This document shows, in pieces, positions 1 through 5,500 of a DNA stretch of 5,945 nt. Both the position numbers and the translations under genes were made by a program. The notes below the pieces were generated by a model that saw only the letters and a list, made by a program, of their open reading frames with translations, did no database searches and had not been told where the DNA came from. Numbering within the stretch: the first letter of the stretch is position 1; the number at the start of each line of letters is the position of its first letter. Source of the DNA: Candidatus Acetothermia bacterium (GTDB lineage Bacteria > Bipolaricaulota > Bipolaricaulia > RBG-16-55-9 > DRXL01); contig JAPWVB010000070.1 of assembly GCA_028275205.1 (NCBI GenBank), positions 1-5,945 on the forward strand, in the 5' to 3' direction.

Positions 1-1
1 G

Positions 2-190
2 GGCTCGATCGCTATAGACGGGATCAGCCTCACGATCTTCAATGTCAGTGATGGGGAGTTCGACGTGGCGATCATCCCCCACACGCTCGAGCAAACGAAT
101 CTTCGCGTCCGTCGTCCGGGGGATCGAGTGAACATTGAGTTTGACATCTTGGGGAAGTATATAGAAAAGCTTTCTAAAGGAGGCTGCTGA
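2..190 (+). CDS. ribE: Riboflavin synthase (alpha chain), C-terminal fragment
   Basis: The last 62 codons of riboflavin synthase, cut by the left window edge; the frame is open to base 2 and ends at TGA 188-190. The enzyme dismutates two molecules of 6,7-dimethyl-8-ribityllumazine to give riboflavin, the last step of the pathway, in the cytoplasm. The fragment has the hallmark of the second lumazine-binding repeat: GSIAIDGISLTI near the left edge, then IPHTLEQTNL, then the GDRVNIEFDILGKYIEKL ending typical of the family. The first barrel and the N-terminal catalytic region lie outside the window. The ribBA Shine-Dalgarno site sits inside the last codons of this gene, so the two are cotranscribed and probably coupled. 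Some species call this gene ribC. Identification is secure; nothing can be said about the missing part. Confidence 0.93.
   Translation, partial: GSIAIDGISLTIFNVSDGEFDVAIIPHTLEQTNLRVRRPGDRVNIEFDILGKYIEKLSKGGC
176..183 (+). promoter_or_regulatory. Shine-Dalgarno site of ribBA
   Basis: AAAGGAGG is a near-perfect anti-16S match, placed 9 nt before the ATG at 193 and overlapping the final codons of ribE. It fixes the ribBA start. It also implies a bacterial-type anti-SD and ribosomes that finish ribE next to the ribBA start. Confidence 0.85.
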
Positions 191-192
191 AG

Positions 193-1416
193 ATGGGATT
201 TGCCAAGATCGAAGAGGCACTCGAAGCGCTCAAGCGCGGCGAGATGATCGTCATCGTGGATGACGAAGACCGCGAAAACGAGGGCGACGTGATGGTCGCC
301 GCGCAGTTTGTCACCCCGGAGAAGATCAATTTCATGGCCAAGGAAGCCCGGGGGATCATCTGCGTGCCCATGACCGGGGAGCGTCTCGATGAGCTAGGGA
401 TCAAGCTCATGGTGCAGACCGACTCTGGGGGAAAGGGCTGCGCGTTCACAGTCTCGGTAGATGCTCGCGAGGGGATCAGCACGGGGACGTCCGCGTACGA
501 TCGCGCCCAGACGATCAAAACGCTCATCGACCCCAAGACCAAGCCCTCCGATCTCGTCCAGCCGGGGCACGTCTTCCCGTTGCGGGCTAGACCTGGTGGC
601 GTGCTGCAGCGGGCGGGCCACACCGAGGCTAGCGTTGATCTCTGTAAATTAGCTGGGCTCTATCCCGCAGCGGTCATCTGCGAGGTGATGAACGAGGACG
701 GCACGATGGCCCGGCTGCCTCAACTTGAGAGATTCGCCCAGAAGCACGGGCTGCTTATTATCAGCATCGCTGATCTCATTCGCTATCGCTACGAGCGCGA
801 GCGCTTGATCGAGAAGATCGCCTGGGCCAATCTCCCCACGGAGTTTGGGGATTTTACGATCCACGCTTATAAGAGCCTTGTGGACGGGAAGGAGCATATC
901 GCGCTCGTCAAGGGCGAGGTTGCCGGGAAGGAGAACGTCTTAGTCCGGGTGCACTCGGAGTGTCTGACGGGGGACGTCTTCGGCTCGCTCAAGTGCGACT
1001 GCGGCGAGCAGCTACGAGCGGCCCTGCGCCAGATCGCTGAAGAGGGCCTTGGGGTCTTCCTCTATTTGCGCCAAGAGGGCCGCGGGATCGGCTTGGGCAA
1101 CAAGATCAAAGCGTATCATCTCCAAGATAAAGGGCTCGACACCGTCGAAGCCAATAGACAATTGGGGTTTAAAGAAGACCTGCGCGAGTACGGCATCGGC
1201 GTTCAGATTCTGAAAGATCTGGGCTTGAGCACCATTCGGATCTTGACGAACAACCCCAAAAAGCTCGTAGGCATCGAGGCGTATGGGATCAAGATCGTCG
1301 AGCAGATCCCCATTTTAATCCCGCCCAACCCGCACAATTATAACTATCTGAAGACAAAGAAGGAGAAGCTGGGCCATCAGCTCGATGCGATCTTCGCTAT
1401 GTACAATGAGCCTTAA
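193..1416 (+). CDS. ribBA: Bifunctional 3,4-dihydroxy-2-butanone-4-phosphate synthase / GTP cyclohydrolase II
   Basis: A 407-residue fused enzyme that starts both branches of riboflavin synthesis. The N-terminal RibB half (about 1-200) makes dihydroxybutanone phosphate from ribulose 5-phosphate. The C-terminal RibA half (about 205-400) opens GTP to the diaminopyrimidinone. RibB shows the acidic DDEDRENEGD loop (23-32), QRAGHTEAS with the conserved His143, and ICEVMNEDGTMAR with Glu164. RibA shows the zinc cysteines Cys257, Cys268 and Cys270 (C-x10-C-x-C in HSECLTGDVFGSLKCDCGEQ), RQEGRGIGL (293-301), a late LTNNPKK and a C-terminal KTKKEKLGH. Length matches other RibBA proteins (about 400), and both halves appear catalytically intact, so neither activity looks lost as it is in some RibBA-like paralogues. 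The ATG is set by a strong SD 9 nt upstream. It lies between ribE and ribH, and its last 11 nt overlap ribH. No FMN riboswitch is visible; it would lie upstream of the window if present. Confidence 0.97.
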   Translation: MGFAKIEEALEALKRGEMIVIVDDEDRENEGDVMVAAQFVTPEKINFMAKEARGIICVPMTGERLDELGIKLMVQTDSGGKGCAFTVSVDAREGISTGTSAYDRAQTIKTLIDPKTKPSDLVQPGHVFPLRARPGGVLQRAGHTEASVDLCKLAGLYPAAVICEVMNEDGTMARLPQLERFAQKHGLLIISIADLIRYRYERERLIEKIAWANLPTEFGDFTIHAYKSLVDGKEHIALVKGEVAGKENVLVRVHSECLTGDVFGSLKCDCGEQLRAALRQIAEEGLGVFLYLRQEGRGIGLGNKIKAYHLQDKGLDTVEANRQLGFKEDLREYGIGVQILKDLGLSTIRILTNNPKKLVGIEAYGIKIVEQIPILIPPNPHNYNYLKTKKEKLGHQLDAIFAMYNEP

Positions 1417-1813
1417 GATCGCGGTCGTCGTCAGCGAATTCAACAAAGAGATCACGCAAGAGATGCTCAAGGCGGCCCAAGAGCAGCTTCGGGATGTGGC
1501 CGAGACGGAGGTCTTCTGGGTGCCAGGGGCGTTCGAGATCCCCGCCACGGTGAAGCGCTTAGCGCAGTCGGGGCGGTATGATGGGATCTTGCCGTTGGGG
1601 TGCGTGCTGCGGGGCGAGACCGCGCACTTTGAGCATATCGCCCGCGCGGTGACCGACGGGCTGATGCGCGTGAGCTTAGAGTGCGATACCCCGATCGTCT
1701 TTGGGGTGCTGACGCCGTACACAGAGGAGCAAGCCTGTGCGCGCGTCTACAAGGGCGCGGAGGTGGCCAAGAGCTTGCTTGAGCTCATTGCCCTTCGGCG
1801 GAAGCTCTCCTAA
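1406..1813 (+). CDS. ribH: 6,7-dimethyl-8-ribityllumazine synthase, short form
   Basis: Lumazine synthase condenses the ribitylamino-pyrimidinedione with dihydroxybutanone phosphate; the product feeds riboflavin synthase. With the ATG at 1406 it has 135 residues, against about 150-160 usually. Family landmarks are the SEFN substrate-binding motif (10-13), VPGAFEIP (39-46), LGCVLRGETAHFEHI (64-78) with the probable catalytic His74, and VFGVLT (98-103). After EQACAR (Arg113) the chain goes straight to VYKGAE. The usual R-AGTKAGN-KG loop is about five residues shorter, although Arg113 and Lys116-Gly117 remain. The start at 1406 places the first beta strand normally; an in-frame ATG at 1385 would add seven residues inside the ribBA end. 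No Shine-Dalgarno precedes either start, and the gene overlaps ribBA by 11 nt, so translational coupling is likely. The 3' end overlaps the opposite-strand kinase gene by 29 nt. Confidence 0.95.
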   Translation: MSLKIAVVVSEFNKEITQEMLKAAQEQLRDVAETEVFWVPGAFEIPATVKRLAQSGRYDGILPLGCVLRGETAHFEHIARAVTDGLMRVSLECDTPIVFGVLTPYTEEQACARVYKGAEVAKSLLELIALRRKLS

Positions 1814-2759
1814 GAGTTCGTATGTGGTGCCCATCGGCGAAGACTTTGAGAGATCCCCATTGGATGGCGGTCGCGTGCTCAAGCGGCGTCCAGATCGAGA
1901 TCGTCTCGCTCGAGAGTTCTTGGACAGTTCCAAGACCTTGAAGTTCTCCTTCCACGCAGCAGCCCACAAGAGTGTCTTTGAGATCTTCCCACAAGAGCAG
2001 CGTGAGGGACTCGACGCCGAGGGCTCGTTGGGCTTCTGCGGATGAGAAGGGCCAGCGCGACACAACTATCGTCGCTGTTGGGGGCAAGCGCCAGGCGGCT
2101 ATGACTGGGCAAGCCAAAAGATTCGAGAGGAGCGTCACATCGAGGGGCTCGCCGTGCCCCACGAGCGCGCGCTCGACGCTCAGTTCGTCAAAGCGCCAGC
2201 GCCGCAGCGCCGCGCCCTGAAAATATCGTCGGAAGGCGTCTTCGCGCGCTCGGATGCGGTCTTCCCGTGATTTACTGCCCGTGTGCGTCACCGGGATCTC
2301 TATGACGGTGATGCCCTGGCGCGCATAGAGCTTATAGTACGCAAGCTCTCCCGAGCGCTGCAGCAGCACGAGCACATCAGGCCGGACAAGACGGATCAGC
2401 TCGCTCTTATAGATTCGTGCGGCATCCCCACTGATGTAGCCGTCGGTATCAATGAGCAGTGGGCGCGAGGCCTCGCGCAGGCAGTGCGCCACCCCCGTAA
2501 GCACTGGCAAGAAATTCCCGCGCGGCGAGATGTCTCCCACAAAGGAGCTCGCTCGAATCTCGCTGTGATCATTGTGGATGCGCCCCCGGGAGATGCACGC
2601 GGGCGGGCCCAGCCAGCTTTGGCCTACGTCCGCGTCAATCACTTCCCCGCCGAGATGGCGATGCAGCTCTCTGATGAGCGTCGTTTTGCCGGTGTCGGTT
2701 GCGCCCAGGAAGAGCGCGACCGACCGCGAGCTGATGCTACTAAGAATTCTTTCGAGCAC
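1785..2759 (-). CDS. Clp1/Grc3-family polynucleotide 5'-hydroxyl kinase
   Basis: A P-loop kinase of the Clp1_P family, which phosphorylates 5'-OH ends of RNA (or DNA) with NTP. Numbered from the GTG at 2759 (324 residues), it has Walker A GATDTGKTT (19-27), the family-specific DADVGQSWLGPP (42-53), FVGDISPRGNFLPVLTG (73-89), DTDGYISGDAARIYKSE (104-120) and DVLVLLQR (128-135). The C-terminal part contains an LQGLGTVQEL stretch and a late IQWGSLKV, like the small beta domain ending archaeal homologues. The combination points clearly to Clp1/Grc3/NOL9 rather than a generic NTPase, but substrate is not determinable. The frame is open to a GTG at 2828, which would give 347 residues. I prefer 2759 because it lies 2 nt after the tldE stop, and the extra 23 residues are an Arg-rich reading of conserved tldE codons. 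Neither start has a clear SD. Last gene of the tld operon; its stop lies inside ribH. Confidence 0.88.
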   Translation of the reverse strand: MLERILSSISSRSVALFLGATDTGKTTLIRELHRHLGGEVIDADVGQSWLGPPACISRGRIHNDHSEIRASSFVGDISPRGNFLPVLTGVAHCLREASRPLLIDTDGYISGDAARIYKSELIRLVRPDVLVLLQRSGELAYYKLYARQGITVIEIPVTHTGSKSREDRIRAREDAFRRYFQGAALRRWRFDELSVERALVGHGEPLDVTLLSNLLACPVIAAWRLPPTATIVVSRWPFSSAEAQRALGVESLTLLLWEDLKDTLVGCCVEGELQGLGTVQELSSETISIWTPLEHATAIQWGSLKVFADGHHIRTLRRASAEGQ

Positions 2760-2761
2760 GG

Positions 2762-4105
2762 CTACTTGCTGGCGACGCTCACCCCGTCCAGGGCGATCGC
2801 CGGAGCGTGCGCGAACCCGAAGATCCACTCTGGGCGATCGCTGAGCGCGATCAGTCTCTCTCTGAGCAGATCGTAGACGTTCCCGGCGATCATTGTATTT
2901 TTGACGCGCCCGACGATCTCGCCCTTGCGCGCGAGAAACCCCACCGAGACGGTGTTGGAAAACTCCCCCGTGAGGGGATTCCCCCCGCCCAGGCCCATGA
3001 CGTTCTCGACGATGAGCGCTTCGTCGAGGTCTTTGAGAATCTGAGTGAACGTTCGATCTCCAGGGGGAATGATCGCGCTCGTCGAGGAGATTCTTGGGGG
3101 GTAGCGGAAGCCTCCGCCCATGAAGCCGGCCTTGAAGCCGTTTCCCGTGGGCTGGGCGCGCGCGAGCGCCGCTGTCTTCAGATCGTAGAGAAACTGCTTG
3201 GCGACTCCGCGCTCAATTAAGAATTTTCTCTGCGTGGGCATGCCCTCGTCGTCGTAGGGCGCAGATCGTGGCGCAAAATCGAGCGTCCCGTCATCTATCA
3301 GGGAGAATCTCTCGTCACAGATCTTTTGGTCGAGCTTGCCGCGCAAGGGCGAGACGCCCAAGAAGACGTTGCGCCCATCCAGCCCAACCATAAATGGGAT
3401 GAGCAGCGCTAAAACCCCTGGCCCACGGAAGATCACGGGCATCGCTTTGGTCTGGATGGGCACGATTCTTTCAGCAAGACGCAGCCGCTCGATAAGCCGT
3501 TCCGCGAGAGCTAAGCCGTCTATCTCTTTGGCTTGGCGCCACGACGTCGCTTCGAAGATCGTGAAGATATCGCCTTCGCGGGCGCGCGTGGCTGAGACAG
3601 AAACGCTCAAGAGCGTCCGTCGGCTCGTGAGCGCAAGACCGCTTGTATTATAGAGCGAAACCTCTTCGAGCTCTTTGGAGAGCCCTACGTTGATCTGAAG
3701 GGTCGCGTCATACGCTTTGATCTTCTCGACGATCTGCTCCCCAAGAGCTATGAAGCTCTGCTCGTCCATCTGCTCGACCTGGGGATCGAAGCATTGGACA
3801 GAAGGAGCGGGCTGCTGTGCGGGAAAGCGAAAGGGCGCGGGATCGCCATAGTGAGCCGACTCAAGAGCATTCTGCACAAGATATGTGTCGTCTCCCAAGT
3901 CCGTAGTTGTCGAGAATCCCAAGCGCCCATCTTTGATGAGGCGCAGGGCCCTTCCAGCGGTCTCCACGGCCTTGACGGACTCGAGCGCCCCGGCACGAAA
4001 GCGCACCGGAAGCTCTACCGTGCGCAGCTCATAGATCTCGGCTCCGTCCGTCTGTTTGGCGAGCTTCTCCAAGAGAGCTTCAGCTCGGATCTTTTGGCTC
4101 TTCAT
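2762..4105 (-). CDS. tldE: TldE/PmbA, non-catalytic subunit of the TldD/TldE protease
   Basis: A 447-residue PmbA/TldD-family protein. With TldD it forms the heterodimeric protease that in E. coli degrades unfolded peptides such as the CcdA antitoxin and finishes microcin B17 maturation. Family features are an N-terminal alpha/beta domain (about 1-215), APYDDEGMPTQRKFLIERGV (about 282-301), QPTGNG (318-323), the GLGGGNPLTGEFSNTVSVGF block (371-390) and IAGNVYDLL (407-414). The region aligned with the metal-binding helix of TldD (about 230-245) has no HExxxH, as expected of TldE. The C-terminus FAHAPAIALDGVSVASK also lacks the cysteine-containing CGKxGQ motif of TldD. The ATG at 4105 overlaps the tldD stop as ATGA and has an AGGAGG 9 nt upstream. 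The product is probably cytoplasmic, since no signal peptide or membrane segment is visible. pmbA is a synonym. Confidence 0.93.
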   Translation of the reverse strand: MKSQKIRAEALLEKLAKQTDGAEIYELRTVELPVRFRAGALESVKAVETAGRALRLIKDGRLGFSTTTDLGDDTYLVQNALESAHYGDPAPFRFPAQQPAPSVQCFDPQVEQMDEQSFIALGEQIVEKIKAYDATLQINVGLSKELEEVSLYNTSGLALTSRRTLLSVSVSATRAREGDIFTIFEATSWRQAKEIDGLALAERLIERLRLAERIVPIQTKAMPVIFRGPGVLALLIPFMVGLDGRNVFLGVSPLRGKLDQKICDERFSLIDDGTLDFAPRSAPYDDEGMPTQRKFLIERGVAKQFLYDLKTAALARAQPTGNGFKAGFMGGGFRYPPRISSTSAIIPPGDRTFTQILKDLDEALIVENVMGLGGGNPLTGEFSNTVSVGFLARKGEIVGRVKNTMIAGNVYDLLRERLIALSDRPEWIFGFAHAPAIALDGVSVASK

Positions 4106-5484
4106 GATGCCTTCCCTCCTATGGTGACGTGGCGCACGCGAATGTGCGGTCCTCCCGTCGTGACCGGCAGCGGGAACTGCCCATCTTTGCCACAGCCTCC
4201 TGAAGTGCCCTTGATCACCAAGTCGTTCCCGATCATCTCGATGTTTTTGAGCGTCTCGAAGACGTTGCCCGTGAGCACCACATCGCGCAGCAGCTCCCCA
4301 AGCTGCCCGCGCACGATCTCGTAGGCGTATTTAGCCTCGAACGTGAATTGCTCGAGCATCGTCTGTCCCCCGAAAGAGCCGCACGCGTAGATCCCGTAGT
4401 CTATATCTTTGAGCATCTGCTCGAAGGTCGCTGAGCCAGGCTCGATATACGTATTGCGCATGCGCACGATGGGCTCAAACTGATAGTTCACCGCGCGGGC
4501 GTTGCCCGTGGGCTGGGTGCCCATCTTGGCGGCCGTCTGGCGACTGTGCAGAAAGCTATTGAGGACGCCATTCTTGATGAGATAGACTTTCTGTCTTGGG
4601 GTGCCCTCATCGTCGTACTTGGAGTTGCCGCGCAAGCCCTCAAGATAGCCGTCGTCCACGACGTTGAGCTCCGGGATGCCGAAGGGGCGCCCGATCTTCA
4701 AGATCTCTTGGAGCCTAGGGTTCTTGAAGAGAAAGTCAGCTTCGCACAGATGCCCGAACGCCTCGTGAATGAAGACCCCGGCGAGATCTTGATCGAGGAT
4801 CACCGTATAGACCCCAGCGGTGACGGGCTTGGCGCCTAGAAGCTCAATCGCGCGCTGCGCGGCCTTGAGCGCGTGCTCCTCTTGGTTCTCTGCGGCTTCA
4901 AAGCCGGCAAACCATCCAAGCGATTCTGAGCCCGTCTGGATGTTCTTCTCATCTTCGCGCGCGGTGGCCGACAAAAGCAGCGTCACATCCGGGCGCTCAT
5001 CGACGATGAACGTCCCCTCAGAGTTCGCGTAGGTCACTTCTTTGAACGAGTCCGTGTAGCGCGCGGTCGTCGAGACGATCTTCCCGCTGTGCTTGAGCAT
5101 GAGCTCGTTGTATCTGCGCAAGAGCTCTTGCTTTTGTTTCAGCGGGATGGACCGTGGATCTTTCTTGAGCGTGACGCGCACTTCGTCTTGGACAGGGCGA
5201 GTGGGGGCGAGGGCTGCGCGCTCTGGGGCTTTAGCGCTCACGGCCTTGGCGATGCGGAAGGCGTCTTCGACCCTCCGTTCAAGATTTTCCAGGGAGTTGA
5301 AGACGGCGATCCCCCAGCCGCCTCCCACCAGACAGCGCACGATCCCGCCCAGCTCCGACGACGCCTCGAGGTTCTCAAGGTTCTCTTTTCGATAGGCGAC
5401 TTCCGTGCGCCACTCGCGCTCGACCCGGATCTCCGTGTAGTCGGCGCGGCTGCGCTCCAATGCCCGCAAGATCGCTTCGCGCAT
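4102..5484 (-). CDS. tldD: TldD, zinc metalloprotease subunit of TldD/TldE
   Basis: A 460-residue TldD, the catalytic half of the TldD/TldE protease (family U62), acting on small unfolded or modified peptides in the cytoplasm. The zinc motif HEAFGH (HExxxH; His240, Glu241, His245) is followed by an acidic LCEADF. Near the C-terminus SGGCGKDGQFPLP carries Cys431, the position expected for the third zinc ligand. Other family blocks are KYDDEGTPRQKVYLIKNGV (289-307), QPTGNAR (324-330), MRNTYIEPG (342-350) and TGNVFETLKNIEMIGNDL (405-422). Length agrees with the usual 450-480 residues. The ATG at 5484 has a good purine-rich SD just upstream and starts 16 nt after the permease stop. The gene overlaps tldE by 4 nt, a typical sign of a coupled stoichiometric pair. 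All residues expected for activity are present. Confidence 0.95.
   Translation of the reverse strand: MREAILRALERSRADYTEIRVEREWRTEVAYRKENLENLEASSELGGIVRCLVGGGWGIAVFNSLENLERRVEDAFRIAKAVSAKAPERAALAPTRPVQDEVRVTLKKDPRSIPLKQKQELLRRYNELMLKHSGKIVSTTARYTDSFKEVTYANSEGTFIVDERPDVTLLLSATAREDEKNIQTGSESLGWFAGFEAAENQEEHALKAAQRAIELLGAKPVTAGVYTVILDQDLAGVFIHEAFGHLCEADFLFKNPRLQEILKIGRPFGIPELNVVDDGYLEGLRGNSKYDDEGTPRQKVYLIKNGVLNSFLHSRQTAAKMGTQPTGNARAVNYQFEPIVRMRNTYIEPGSATFEQMLKDIDYGIYACGSFGGQTMLEQFTFEAKYAYEIVRGQLGELLRDVVLTGNVFETLKNIEMIGNDLVIKGTSGGCGKDGQFPLPVTTGGPHIRVRHVTIGGKAS
4115..4120 (-). promoter_or_regulatory. Shine-Dalgarno site of tldE
   Basis: AGGAGG on the minus strand, 9 nt before the ATG at 4105 and inside the last codons of tldD. 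Its presence with the ATGA overlap supports both re-initiation and independent initiation, and it decides the tldE start. Confidence 0.8.
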
Positions 5485-5490
5485 AGAGAT

Positions 5491-5500
5491 TCACCCCTTT
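5491..5500 (-). promoter_or_regulatory. Shine-Dalgarno site of tldD
   Basis: AAAGGGGTGA on the minus strand, 6 nt before the ATG at 5484. It fills most of the 16-nt gap between the permease stop and tldD, which leaves no room for a separate promoter or terminator there. Confidence 0.7.

Noticed and set aside
174..623. A 149-codon minus-strand open frame over ribBA
   Set aside because: It mirrors the RibB catalytic domain and its Ser/Pro-rich composition shows no family features.
1793..1804. A small inverted repeat CTTC-GGCG-GAAG near the ribH stop as a possible terminator
   Set aside because: Only four base pairs with no T-run on either strand; too weak for an intrinsic terminator.
2283..2876. 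A 197-codon plus-strand open frame across the kinase and the tldE end
   Set aside because: It is antisense to two well-supported genes, shows no recognisable domain or hydrophobic pattern, and is rich in Arg, Ala and Asp as expected for a mirror frame in GC-rich DNA.
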